Positions 41,898 to 50,171 of a stretch of 59,275 nt of DNA are shown here, piece by piece; position 1 is the stretch's first letter, and each line of letters opens with the position of its first letter. Origin of the DNA: Actinomycetota bacterium (GTDB lineage Bacteria; Actinomycetota; CADDZG01; WHSQ01); NCBI GenBank assembly GCA_009380005.1, contig WHSQ01000012.1:1-59275 (forward strand), given 5' to 3'. The notes under the pieces are model-generated. The model saw only the letters and a list, made by a program, of their open reading frames with translations, did not search any database and had not been told where the DNA came from. The position numbers and the translations under genes were made by a program.

Positions 41898-44137
41898 GTC
41901 TCCTCCCTCCTCGGTCTTCGATTCGTTCCTGATCGTCCGAAGCGCCGCAGGCGCAATGAGTTGGTCACTACGCTGACACTCGAGAAAGCCATCGCCGCGC
42001 CCGCCACGATCGGGTTGAGCAGGCCAAAGGCGGCTGCAGGGATCGCGGCGACGTTGTAGCCAAACGCCCAGAACAGGTTCTGCACTATCGTTCTGTAGGT
42101 ACGGCGCGAGAGGCGGATCGCGGTCGTGACCTTGCGCGGATCACCGCTCATCAGAGTCAGATCGCTCGCCTCGATCGCGACATCGGTGCCCGTGCCCATC
42201 GCGACACCGAGGTCGGCTTGGACGAGCGCGGGTGCATCGTTGACGCCGTCACCGACCATCGCAACGGTCTCTCCAGCTTCTTGCAGACGCCGCACCTCGT
42301 TCACCTTGTCCTGGGGAAGAACCTCGGACAACACTCGGTCAAGTCCGAGGCTGTGCGCGATCGCATCGGCTGTGCGGGAGTTGTCGCCTGTGATCATCAC
42401 AACCGACAGCCCCATGGATCGAAGCTCCGAGACCGCCTCGCGAGATCCGTCCTTGATCGTGTCGGCGACCGCCACGACGCCCTTTGCCTCGCCTCCCCAA
42501 CCAACGAACACCGCGGTCTTGCCCTCGCTCTCCAAGCGCTCGGCCGATTCCTCCAGGGTTTCGGCGATCACGAGTCCTGCTTCGGCCATCAGCTTGCGCC
42601 GGCCGACCCAGACCGTTGTCGCGCTGTCGGTCGCGACGACGTCCCCGCGCACGCCGTAACCGGCGAAGGCCTCGAACGATGCAACCTTTGCGACCTGTCC
42701 GCGCCTCCGAGCGGCTTCTCGTATCGCCGCTCCGATCGGGTGCTCACTGTGGGCCTCGACAGCACCCGCGAAACCAAGAACGTCATCTTCGTCGACCGGC
42801 TCCACATCGGTCACGGACATCTCACCCCGAGTCAGGGTCCCCGTCTTGTCGAAGACGATCGTCGTGATGTCACGCGTGCGTTCGAGCACATCGGTGCTCT
42901 TGATGAGAACGCCGAGGTCGGCCCCTCGTCCGGTCCCCACCATGATCGCGGTCGGGGTTGCCAGTCCGAGGGCGCAGGGGCACGCGATGATGAGCACCGC
43001 CACTGCCGCGAGCAGGCCCTCGCTAGGTGTGCCTCCCACCAGGGTCCATCCGACGACCGTCGCGAACGCGATCCCGAACACGACGGGCACGAAGATCCCT
43101 GAGATGCGATCGGCAAGACGCTGGATCTTGGCCTTGCCCATCTGGGCTTCCTCCACGAGCCTGACTATCTGCGCGAGCACCGAGTCGGCGCCCACGGCGG
43201 ACGCGCGGATCGTGAGCACGCCGGACGCGTTGACGGTCGCGCCCGTCACTTTCGTGCCTGGGCCCTTGTCTATCGGAACGCTCTCACCAGTCAGCATCGA
43301 TTCGTCGACCGCGCTCGAGCCGCTGAGAACGTCACCGTCTACCGGGACCTTCTCGCCCGGCCGGACGCGCACCACGTCTCCGACCATCACCTCGTCTATG
43401 GGCACCATCACCTCAGCGCCGTCACGAACTACCCGTGCCTCCTTGGCGCCGAGTTCCAGTAGTGCGCGTATCGCCTTGCCCGCGCGTCCTTTGGCTCGTG
43501 CCTCGAGGTAGCGGCCCAGCGAGAGAAAGGCGATGATCATCACGGCAGTTTCGAAGTAGAGATCCATCTCGCCAGTGGCTAGCTGATAGACGCTGAATCC
43601 AAAGGCGGCCAGTGTTCCGACCGATATCAATGTGTCCATGTTGGCCGTCAACCGGCGAGCGCGCCGGGCGGCCTCTCGGAGGAACGGCCACCCGACCCAG
43701 AACTGGACCGGGATCGCGACCGCAAGCATCGCGCCGCGCAGGGTGTCGTTGGCCATTGCGTCGTGACCCATCAACATGGTGATCGCCATGAACGCCGCCG
43801 CCGGAGCGACCGCAAGCACGCGGATCAACCATGTCCGCTGATCGCGCTCGTATGGATCGACGGCGATCTCTTCGGCGTCTCGTCGCCCGCCATCGATCAA
43901 CGAGAGGTCGTAGCCGATCGCGTTAACAGCCGCGATCAGTTCCGCGGCGTCAACATCGGGCTCGGCCGTGACCTCCGCTCGGTTCGTCGCGAAGTTGACG
44001 GCTGCGCCCGTAACACCCGGCCGGCCACGGAGGGTGCGTTGCACGCGAGCCGCGCACGATCCGCACGTCATCCCTTCGACATCGAAATCGAGGGTGCGGT
44101 TGTCGCCTTGCACCGTATGGAGCTCGCCGCTATCCAT
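41894..44137 (-). CDS. copA: copper-exporting P1B-type ATPase CopA
   Basis: 747 residues. One N-terminal HMA domain ([12 protein letters not shown]25 and C28) precedes eight membrane helices. The ion site is [15 protein letters not shown], the phosphorylation motif FDKTGTLT, the nucleotide-domain HP is EHPIGAAI, and the hinge [10 protein letters not shown]. The CPC motif specifies Cu(I) export. There is no Shine-Dalgarno: on the minus strand TATGGT lies eight bases before the ATG and TTGTGC 17 bp further up, so the transcript is probably leaderless and controlled by the CsoR box overlapping the -10. Confidence 0.97.
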   Translation of the reverse strand: MDSGELHTVQGDNRTLDFDVEGMTCGSCAARVQRTLRGRPGVTGAAVNFATNRAEVTAEPDVDAAELIAAVNAIGYDLSLIDGGRRDAEEIAVDPYERDQRTWLIRVLAVAPAAAFMAITMLMGHDAMANDTLRGAMLAVAIPVQFWVGWPFLREAARRARRLTANMDTLISVGTLAAFGFSVYQLATGEMDLYFETAVMIIAFLSLGRYLEARAKGRAGKAIRALLELGAKEARVVRDGAEVMVPIDEVMVGDVVRVRPGEKVPVDGDVLSGSSAVDESMLTGESVPIDKGPGTKVTGATVNASGVLTIRASAVGADSVLAQIVRLVEEAQMGKAKIQRLADRISGIFVPVVFGIAFATVVGWTLVGGTPSEGLLAAVAVLIIACPCALGLATPTAIMVGTGRGADLGVLIKSTDVLERTRDITTIVFDKTGTLTRGEMSVTDVEPVDEDDVLGFAGAVEAHSEHPIGAAIREAARRRGQVAKVASFEAFAGYGVRGDVVATDSATTVWVGRRKLMAEAGLVIAETLEESAERLESEGKTAVFVGWGGEAKGVVAVADTIKDGSREAVSELRSMGLSVVMITGDNSRTADAIAHSLGLDRVLSEVLPQDKVNEVRRLQEAGETVAMVGDGVNDAPALVQADLGVAMGTGTDVAIEASDLTLMSGDPRKVTTAIRLSRRTYRTIVQNLFWAFGYNVAAIPAAAFGLLNPIVAGAAMAFSSVSVVTNSLRLRRFGRSGTNRRPRREET

Positions 44138-44144
44138 CGTCGTT

Positions 44145-44164
44145 TACCATACCCCCCCAGGGTA
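44145..44164. promoter_or_regulatory. CsoR-type operator in front of copA
   Basis: TACCATACCCCCCCAGGGTA. The central C/G run flanked by TA-rich arms is the usual form of CsoR-family sites. It overlaps the -10 and the spacer of the copA promoter (TTGTGC-N17-TATGGT on the minus strand). The exact reverse complement occurs at 44264-44283. Confidence 0.8.
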
Positions 44165-44251
44165 ACAGGCACAACCGGTTGAGATCCGCCGGAGACCCCG
44201 AGCGTTCCCCTGTCGAGCGCCTGTGGCGGCTTTGCTCTGGGCCAACCCGAG

Positions 44252-44282
44252 TTGACAAAGGGATACCCTGGGGGGGTATGGT
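44252..44282 (+). promoter_or_regulatory. copB promoter, TTGACA-N19-TATGGT
   Basis: A consensus -35 (44252-44257) and -10 (44277-44282) are separated by 19 bp, two more than optimal and than the 17 bp of the copA promoter. The CsoR box fills the spacer and -10. Transcription would start near 44290. Confidence 0.6.
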
Positions 44283-44283
44283 A
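44264..44283. promoter_or_regulatory. CsoR-type operator in front of copB
   Basis: Exact reverse complement of the 20-bp box at 44145-44164. Two identical sites in mirror orientation, 99 bp apart, put both ATPases under the same repressor. Confidence 0.8.
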
Positions 44284-44330
44284 CGTTGAGCAGCCCAGCT
44301 TGGAGGATGCGAGTGAAGGAGATCGCCCGG

Positions 44331-46418
44331 ATGGACCACCAGGAGTCCCGCGGCGCAACCCACGGCCACGATGCTCTGGCAGCCCAGACGGATCACCCGG
44401 CCCCGGAGGATCACCGCCATCACGAGCGCGGCCACCACGGTGACCACGGCGATCACGGTCACCACGATCCGGCGCAGTTCCGCGATCGCTTCTGGGTCAC
44501 GCTGGCGCTGACCGTTCCGGTCGTCTTCTTCAGCGAGATGTTCCAGGAGCTTCTTGGCTATAGCGCCCCCCGGTTCCCCGGCGGCACGTGGATCTCGCCG
44601 GTCCTCGGCACCGTCATCTTCATCTATGGCGGGTGGCCGTTCTTGACCGGCGCTGTTCAGGAAGCTCGCTCTCGCGAGCCCGGGATGATGCTGTTGATCG
44701 GCCTCGCGATCACCGTGGCCTTCGCCGCCAGCCTCGCGACCGAGTTCGGAGCCTTCGACCTCGACTTCTGGTGGGAGCTCGCCGCGCTGATCGCGATCAT
44801 GCTGCTCGGTCACTGGCAGGAGATGAAAGCGATCGGCCAGGCCAGCAACGCGCTTGCCGCGCTGGCTGAGCTGCTCCCCGACGATGCCGAACGAGTCACC
44901 GATGAAGGCGTGGAAACCGTTTCTATCTCCGAACTAGGAGAGGGCGACGTCGTCCTCGTCCGCTCGGGCGCAAGGATCCCAGCAGACGGCCACGTCATCG
45001 ACGGATCTGCCGACGTGGACGAATCCATGCTTACGGGAGAGTCCCGCCCCGTCGGCAAGAGCGAAGGCGATAGCGTCACCGCGGGCACAGTCGCGACCGA
45101 TTCCGCCATCCGAGTCGAGGTCGACGCGGTTGGCGAGAACACCGCGCTGGCCGGTATCCAGCGTCTGGTCGAGCAAGCGCAAAGTTCCAAATCGCGGGCC
45201 CAGGCTCTTGCGGATCGCGCCGCCGCCTTCCTCTTCTTCGTCGCGACCGCCGCCGGGTTCATCACGTTCATCTCGTGGACGATCTTCGGCGAGCCGCGTG
45301 GTGCGGTCGAGCGGACCGTTACCGTGCTCGTGATCGCCTGCCCCCATGCCCTGGGTCTGGCGATACCGCTCGTGATCTCGATATCGACAGCGTTGTCGGC
45401 TCGCAATGGGATCTTGGTCAAGGACCGCCTCGCGCTCGAGCGGATGCGCGATATCGATGTCGTCCTGTTCGACAAGACGGGAACACTGACCGCAGCGCAG
45501 CATGCCGTCACGGGTGTCGCCTCGACGCATGGCGATGACGATGAGGTTCTCGCGCTGGCGGGCGCGGTTGAAGCGGACAGTGAACACCCACTGGCACGAG
45601 CGATCGTGCGAGCCGCCAAGGACAAAGGAGACCTTCCGAAGGCGACGGACTTCCGCTCGATGACGGCTCGGGGAGTCGAAGCGTCGATCGACGGTCGATC
45701 GCTAGCGGTGGGCGGACCGAAGTTGATGCAGGAGCGCGGAGCAGACGTGCCCGGAGATCTGCAGGACGAGATCGACGGCTGGAAGAAGCGCGGCGCCGCG
45801 GTGCTGTTCCTATTGGAGGAAGAAAAGGTGCTCGGTGCGTTCGCGCTGGAGGATCAAGTGCGCGAAGCGTCACGTGAAGCCGTGGACACGCTGCACGCTC
45901 TCGGCGTCAAGGTCGCCATGATCACGGGCGACGCGCAGCAGGTCGCGGCGGCGGTTGCCGACGAACTGGGGATCGACGAGTACTTCGCCGAGGTCCTGCC
46001 GGAGGACAAGGACTCGAAGGTTGCGGAACTGCAGGAACGGCGTCACCGGATCGCGATGGTCGGGGACGGCGTCAACGATGCTCCCGCTCTTGCTCGCGCC
46101 GATGTCGGGATCGCGATCGGTGCCGGCACCGACGTGGCGATCGAATCGGCAGGTGTCATTCTCGCCTCTGACGATCCAAGGGCGGTAGTTGGTGTCATCA
46201 AGCTGTCGAAGGCTTCTTATCGAAAGATGGTCCAGAACCTAGTGTGGGCGACGGGGTACAACGCGTTCGCGATCCCGCTGGCGGCGGGCGTGATGGCATG
46301 GGCGGGCGTGACGTTATCGCCGGCAGTGGGTGCCATCCTGATGTCGTTGTCGACGATCATCGTGGCTGCGAATGCGCAGCTGTTGCGACGGGTGGATCTG
46401 CGGCCGCGGGCCGCCTAG
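44331..46418 (+). CDS. copB: CopB-type heavy-metal P1B ATPase with His-rich N-terminus
   Basis: 695 residues. Instead of an HMA domain it begins with a His-rich stretch (HRHHERGHHGDHGDHGHH) typical of CopB. The ion site is IACPHALGLAIPLVIS, so CPH replaces CPC; the phosphorylation site is FDKTGTLT, with EHPLARAI and [13 protein letters not shown] ATPases of this class export copper, probably Cu(II) or Cu(I). ATG 44331 has AAGGAG nine bases upstream; a GTG at 44313 with GGAGG six bases upstream is an equally good alternative. Divergent from copA. Confidence 0.94.
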   Translation: MDHQESRGATHGHDALAAQTDHPAPEDHRHHERGHHGDHGDHGHHDPAQFRDRFWVTLALTVPVVFFSEMFQELLGYSAPRFPGGTWISPVLGTVIFIYGGWPFLTGAVQEARSREPGMMLLIGLAITVAFAASLATEFGAFDLDFWWELAALIAIMLLGHWQEMKAIGQASNALAALAELLPDDAERVTDEGVETVSISELGEGDVVLVRSGARIPADGHVIDGSADVDESMLTGESRPVGKSEGDSVTAGTVATDSAIRVEVDAVGENTALAGIQRLVEQAQSSKSRAQALADRAAAFLFFVATAAGFITFISWTIFGEPRGAVERTVTVLVIACPHALGLAIPLVISISTALSARNGILVKDRLALERMRDIDVVLFDKTGTLTAAQHAVTGVASTHGDDDEVLALAGAVEADSEHPLARAIVRAAKDKGDLPKATDFRSMTARGVEASIDGRSLAVGGPKLMQERGADVPGDLQDEIDGWKKRGAAVLFLLEEEKVLGAFALEDQVREASREAVDTLHALGVKVAMITGDAQQVAAAVADELGIDEYFAEVLPEDKDSKVAELQERRHRIAMVGDGVNDAPALARADVGIAIGAGTDVAIESAGVILASDDPRAVVGVIKLSKASYRKMVQNLVWATGYNAFAIPLAAGVMAWAGVTLSPAVGAILMSLSTIIVAANAQLLRRVDLRPRAA

Positions 46419-46560
46419 CAAGAAGCGAGCTGAAGCCGGTGGCGTGGCAGTGTCTGCCGTTGGGCGGAAGACCTGCGTCGGCTGCGCCTAGACGCTAAGA
46501 GGGTCGCGAGGTCGATCGCGTCGGGGGGGGGCGATCCGACGACCGGATCCGAGCCAGGCT

Positions 46561-47070
46561 TCACGACAGGCGGGCCGCGCGTTGCTGCTGCTTGCGCCAC
46601 CCGTAGCGGGTCAGCCCCGTCGGTTTGTAGATGTTCAGCACCTGGATCACGAGCAAGATGACCAGCCCGATCCCCGGATGGCTCAGGTCGCCCCCAAGTG
46701 CCTCGAGGGTGGCACCTTCAGCTTGCCGCGCGATGTCGGCCGTCGAGCTAACGGTCGGCATGTGCAAAAGCAGGACCGTGGTGGCGAACAGCGTGAGTAC
46801 GAAAGAGATCAGGACCCAGTAGTGCCGGAACAAGCCCCATTTGGTACCGAGTGCCATGACAAGCCCGCTGACCAGGGACGCGAGGGCGAGCGGAACGATG
46901 ACGTACCAGCCGATGATCTCCATCGTGGTCCAGGCCGCGCGGATCGTCTGGTCTTCGTCGGTCGTTATCGCGGTAAGTCCGAGGGCGAGGTACGCGACAA
47001 CCGTTCCGATCCAGCCCACCGAGAACGTGAGATGGATGGCGAGCACGAACTTGCGAAGCCCCGGCTTCAT
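46561..47070 (-). CDS. four-helix membrane protein (DUF2269-like)
   Basis: 169 residues with four membrane helices: LAIHLTFSVGWIGTVVAYLALGL, VIVPLALASLVSGLVMAL, VLISFVLTLFATTVLLLHM and GLVILLVIQVLNIY. The helix-1 His and the general plan resemble the DUF2269-like protein at 40769-41230. A GTG two codons earlier (47076) is possible. It follows the small gene at 47092 by 21 bp and would share its promoter and TetR operator. Function unknown. Confidence 0.7.
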   Translation of the reverse strand: MKPGLRKFVLAIHLTFSVGWIGTVVAYLALGLTAITTDEDQTIRAAWTTMEIIGWYVIVPLALASLVSGLVMALGTKWGLFRHYWVLISFVLTLFATTVLLLHMPTVSSTADIARQAEGATLEALGGDLSHPGIGLVILLVIQVLNIYKPTGLTRYGWRKQQQRAARLS

Positions 47071-47091
47071 TCTCACCGTCGATGACGCGTC

Positions 47092-47292
47092 CTAGAGACG
47101 GGGTTGGACGGGAGAGGTGTGTCCTCCCTGCTCGGGGCCTCCCAGCGAATGACGTCTGGGACCGTGCTCGCCCCCGGCGATCGCCATGACGAGAACTACG
47201 GCGACGATCACGATCGCCACGATGAGGGACACCTTCACCCACTTCGGCCTAGGGGGAGGCGTGGGATCGGACGAGCCTGGTTGATCGACCAT
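47092..47292 (-). CDS. small single-helix membrane protein
   Basis: 66 residues: a Pro-rich N-terminus (SSDPTPPPRPKW), one membrane helix (VSLIVAIVIVAVVLVMAIAGG), then a His/Gly-rich tail (GEHGPRRHSLGGPEQGGH). ATG 47292 with GAGGAGGATAT just upstream. It is the first gene of a two-gene run divergent from the TetR gene. Not assigned to a family. Confidence 0.65.
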   Translation of the reverse strand: MVDQPGSSDPTPPPRPKWVKVSLIVAIVIVAVVLVMAIAGGEHGPRRHSLGGPEQGGHTSPVQPRL

Positions 47293-47318
47293 TCATATCC
47301 TCCTCGCCAGTCTTCCCG

Positions 47319-47332
47319 ACGTACTTTTACGT
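47319..47332. promoter_or_regulatory. inverted repeat ACGTA-N4-TACGT in the tetR divergent spacer
   Basis: Perfect 5-bp arms at 47319-47323 and 47328-47332 lie downstream of a TTGACA (minus strand, about 47347-47352) that could serve the small membrane-protein operon. It is a candidate TetR site; it shares the TACGT core with the repeat nearer tetR. Confidence 0.4.
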
Positions 47333-47372
47333 TACACTATGTCTTTGTCAAATCAGTGTGTTCCTTAAAGGA

Positions 47373-47390
47373 CGCTACGTATACTTAGCG
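47373..47390. promoter_or_regulatory. dyad CGCTA-N8-TAGCG over the tetR -10
   Basis: CGCTA (47373-47377) and TAGCG (47386-47390) flank TATACT (47380-47385), which is a good -10 placed six bases before the tetR ATG at 47392. There is no Shine-Dalgarno, so tetR is probably leaderless. The dyad over the -10 fits autorepression. Confidence 0.5.
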
Positions 47391-47391
47391 G

Positions 47392-47967
47392 ATGCCGAGA
47401 TTATGGAGCGAGACGATCGACGCCCATCGGCGGGAGGTTCGCGACGCGATCCTCGACGCGACAGTCGCCCTCGTCGAAGAGCACGGGCTCTTGTCGGTGA
47501 CGATGTCCCAGATCGCCGAGGCATCGGGGATCGGGCGCGCAACCCTGTACAAGTACTTTCCCGATGTGGAGACCATCGTGCACGAGTGGCACGAGCGGCA
47601 GATCGGCCGGCATCTCCAGGAGCTCGCCGCAGCACGAGACCGGGTGGTCGGCGCTCCCGAACGTTTGTTTGCGGTCCTCGAGACGTACGCGCTGATCGCC
47701 CAGGGTTCGCGTGGCCATCATGATTCTGAACTCGCTGCCGTCATGCACCGCGCCCATCGGGTCGCTCACGCCGAGAACGAGGTGCGCCGGATGATGAAAG
47801 AACTTCTGAAGGACGCGGTCGACGCGGGCATGGTCCGTGGCGACGTCCCCCTCGACGAACTAGCCACGTACTGCCTCCACGCGCTCAGCGCCTCGAACAG
47901 ACTTCCGTCGAAGACGGCGGTCCGCAGGCTGGTCGAGGTCACGCTGAGGGGCTTACGTCCTGAGTAG
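47392..47967 (+). CDS. TetR-family transcriptional regulator
   Basis: 191 residues. The HTH spans about residues 34-55 (LSVTMSQIAEASGIGRATLYKYFPDVETIVHEW). The ligand-binding part is helical with several His (QGSRGHHDSELAAVMHRAHRVAHAE). It likely represses its own gene and the divergent small membrane-protein operon through the inverted repeats between them. The ligand is unknown. Confidence 0.92.
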   Translation: MPRLWSETIDAHRREVRDAILDATVALVEEHGLLSVTMSQIAEASGIGRATLYKYFPDVETIVHEWHERQIGRHLQELAAARDRVVGAPERLFAVLETYALIAQGSRGHHDSELAAVMHRAHRVAHAENEVRRMMKELLKDAVDAGMVRGDVPLDELATYCLHALSASNRLPSKTAVRRLVEVTLRGLRPE

Positions 47968-47974
47968 AGGCCGA

Positions 47975-48082
47975 CGCATCAAGACCGCCGATCGCCACAT
48001 CCAAAACGCGTATCGGAAGGTCGGCGTGTCGACGCGAGCACCAGTGACGCTGATCGCCATGGAGCATGGTCTCGTGTCATAA
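47975..48082 (+). pseudogene. LuxR-type HTH C-terminal fragment
   Basis: The frame from 47975 reads RIKTADRHIQNAYRKVGVSTR and, a little further on, LIAMEHGLVS before the TAA at 48080-48082. This is the end of a LuxR helix-turn-helix of the kind that closes with an AMEHGL motif. No start codon or upstream domain is present. It begins eight bases after the tetR stop. It is a decayed fragment, not a gene. Confidence 0.75.
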
Positions 48083-48189
48083 GGAGAACCTCGGGGCCCG
48101 ATCCGAAGCCCACTCCCAGTGGACCAGGGGTGAGGGTTGGGGAGAATTCCCGATTTCCCGAGCGCGGCGACGACCGTAACTTCCATTGC

Positions 48190-48684
48190 ATGTCGAGAGC
48201 TCACCGGTCGGGAACGGGGAGTCCTACCAGGGGCGAAGCCACACGCCGGGTTTGGCTCCTCTGCGCCGTCGTCGCCAGCCTGGCGCTCTCGGCGCTCGTG
48301 GTGACTACGGCATGGGGGGCCGACGCTCGGTTCCGCGCCGCGACCCACTGGCCATGGCTGCTTACCTGCCTCCAGGTTCTCGCCCTCTGGTCTGCCGGCA
48401 CCCGACGCAGGTGGGGGTGGCTACTAGGCGCCGCCGTACAGCCACCTTGGATCGCCTATGCGGTCGTCACGGCCCAGCTGGGCTTCATCCCGGGGTGTGC
48501 CGTCTCGGCTGCCGTACAGACCCACAGCTTCCTGGCGAGAACGTCACCTGGAGGAGGGCAAAAGCTAGGCTTACATGCATGGCCGCCGTGGCGAGTTCGT
48601 GGCCGGCAACTGGGACTGGGCCGACTGAAGGTGCTCGCGAGGCCGCCACGGACTTCCGTTGGCTGGACGCCTACGAGGCGCTGA
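48190..48684 (+). CDS. hypothetical membrane protein
   Basis: 164 residues from ATG 48190: membrane helices at VWLLCAVVASLALSALVVTTAW, PWLLTCLQVLALWS and WGWLLGAAVQPPWIAYAVVTAQLGFIPGCAVSAAVQ. The last resembles small actinomycete/phage membrane proteins that normally stop shortly after this helix. The 40-50 residues after TSPGGG are basic, low in character, and overlap the next fragment in another frame, so the true end may be lost. Probably an intact core with a frameshifted tail. Confidence 0.5.
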   Translation: MSRAHRSGTGSPTRGEATRRVWLLCAVVASLALSALVVTTAWGADARFRAATHWPWLLTCLQVLALWSAGTRRRWGWLLGAAVQPPWIAYAVVTAQLGFIPGCAVSAAVQTHSFLARTSPGGGQKLGLHAWPPWRVRGRQLGLGRLKVLARPPRTSVGWTPTRR

Positions 48685-48791
48685 GCCAGATCGATCGGGA
48701 ATCCGCGCTGGCGGCGGAAGATCTGGAACTCTTGGCGACTGCAGCCTTCCTCCTCGATCGCGGCGAGGAGTGCCGGCATGCGCGACTGGCG
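48579..48791 (+). pseudogene. N-terminal fragment of a TPR-LuxR regulator
   Basis: From ATG 48579 the frame reads REAATDFRWLDAYEALSQID and then ALAAEDLELLATAAFLL, matching the TPR-like start of large actinomycete LuxR-type regulators. It loses similarity after about residue 70 (CRHARLARRQVR), and no ATPase/TPR middle or HTH follows. The HTH end of such a protein lies 500 bp upstream at 47975, in reversed order, so this is a rearranged remnant. Confidence 0.65.
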
Positions 48792-48807
48792 CGCAGGCAG
48801 GTGCGGA

Positions 48808-49227
48808 TCACCGGCCGGTGTCGTCGCCGCCTGCGAACCTGTAGCTCGCCTGGACGATCTGCGCCACAACCTCAAGCTCATCTTCATCGCGCGGTCCGAA
48901 GACCATCACTGCCGCTCCAGATATGAGGCCCTCGCGCGCGGCGGGATGAAGCTCGCCCCATCCCTTAGCGATCACTTCGGCGGCGTCGCCTTCGGAAAGC
49001 ATCAGGTGAAGGCTCCCATCCGTGGGTGGGTGCAGGTGGGCGAACTCGCCTTGGACCAAAAAGGCTTCCGGGCGGTCCGGAGGATCTTCGAGAACGAAGG
49101 CGCGCGCGCCGGGGACCGAGATCCGGCTGGGAGCAACGGTGACGCCGGACAACCGCGTGATCCGCTCGAAGAGCAACTCCTGGAGCTCCACCGGAGCATT
49201 CTGATCGAGCTGCGTGTGCGGCATCAT
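48808..49227 (-). CDS. luciferase-like DUF5519 protein
   Basis: 139 residues. The core RAFVLEDPPDRPEAFLVQGEFAHLHPPTDGSLHLMLSEGDAAEVIAKGWGELHP follows the DUF5519 (luciferase-domain) pattern, in which E-x-x-HLH and a later G-E-x-HP are conserved. ATG 49227 or 49224 starts the domain; the frame extends to 49413 without similarity. These proteins are linked to light or ligand binding by name only; no reaction is assigned. Embedded in decayed DNA but itself open. Confidence 0.65.
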   Translation of the reverse strand: MMPHTQLDQNAPVELQELLFERITRLSGVTVAPSRISVPGARAFVLEDPPDRPEAFLVQGEFAHLHPPTDGSLHLMLSEGDAAEVIAKGWGELHPAAREGLISGAAVMVFGPRDEDELEVVAQIVQASYRFAGGDDTGR

Positions 49228-49449
49228 CGACCCGGTCCGTGGCTTGTCTCCCCGCCGCTCAGGTAGTTCTGCCAAGGGTCGATCCGCTCTTTGCACCTGC
49301 TGCTCACCCCGGCTCTCTGCGACGGTGGTTCCCTTGAGTTGGTCCGCACGCCTGGTTTCCCGGCGCCAGAGCTCATAGTAGTGGCGAGGAGTTGGTCCGT
49401 TCCTAGTCCCCAATAGATCACGGTCCCAAGACCGCGGCGGGAATCACAG

Positions 49450-50092
49450 CAACGCCATCGTTCATCCGCATCGATCAGAGCCGGCCACCCACCGATGACG
49501 ACTTCGGTCGCGTAGTCGGGCACCCCAAGCTCACACGACGCGGGTTCAAGCGGTTCGCCATCGAGAAGGCTCGCCAGCGACACCGTGCCGGAGGAGCGCC
49601 CTCGTTCCAGCATCGTCATCGTCGCAGGCGCACGATCGAGAATCGGCCGGCCCCACTGTGGCGGCGCGCGGCGTCTGCGGGGCGGGCGGAACCGGTCAGC
49701 AAGAACTGCCCCGGCTGGCCACGGTCGTCCACCATGCGTCGGGCTGCGTTCCACAGCGTCGGTACCACCTGCCATTCATCGATAAGGCGGGGGGTCGGGC
49801 CCTCCGGCACCAGTCGGGGGTCGATTTGGGCGGCCACGACGGCCTCCTGATCAAGGTCGAGAAGTACCTCGCTGGCGGCGTGCTGGCGCGCCGTCGCGGT
49901 TTTCCCGCACGCCTTGGGGCCTTCGATCGCGATGGCGCCCATGGCCACGAGATCGGCAGCGACCTCTTCGTCCACCACCCGTGGTACGTAGCGCCCCGTA
50001 CCCCCGCTCCCGAGACTCCTGAGCCCCCGCTCCCGAGACTCCTGAGCCCCCGCTCCCGAGACTCCTGAGCCCCCGTTCCCGATCATTAGCAT
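49450..50092 (-). pseudogene. frameshifted AAA ATPase/DUF4143 protein
   Basis: On the minus strand the first part (from ATG 50092) contains VPRVVDEEVAADLVAMGAI, IEGPKACGKTATARQ (Walker A) and FLLTGSARPADAARRHSGAGRF, matching DUF4143-type AAA proteins. That frame stops at 49616. The protein continues in another frame from about 49634 (TMTMLERGRSSGTVSLASLLDGE ... VVIGGWPALI) and then loses similarity near 49450. One frameshift and loss of the DUF4143 half make it non-functional. A 23-bp tandem repeat lies between its start and the ATPase. Confidence 0.75.
50001..50082. repeat. 23-bp tandem repeat, three full copies plus a partial
   Basis: Units at 50001-50023, 50024-50046 and 50047-50069 are identical; 50070-50082 is a partial fourth with one change. 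The unit starts CCCCCGCTCCCGAGAC and ends TCCTGAG. As 23 is not a multiple of three, gain or loss of a unit shifts the reading frame of the DUF4143 remnant. Confidence 0.9.
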
Positions 50093-50171
50093 GTGCTTGT
50101 TCCGACATGGTCCGCCATCCGGTTTACGATCCTGCATAGTGGAACGGGATCTCTCGCGGGAGGTGGTGGCC

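Noticed and set aside
50001-50082. CRISPR array from the short repeats
   Set aside because: The copies are directly adjacent with no spacers and there are no cas genes.
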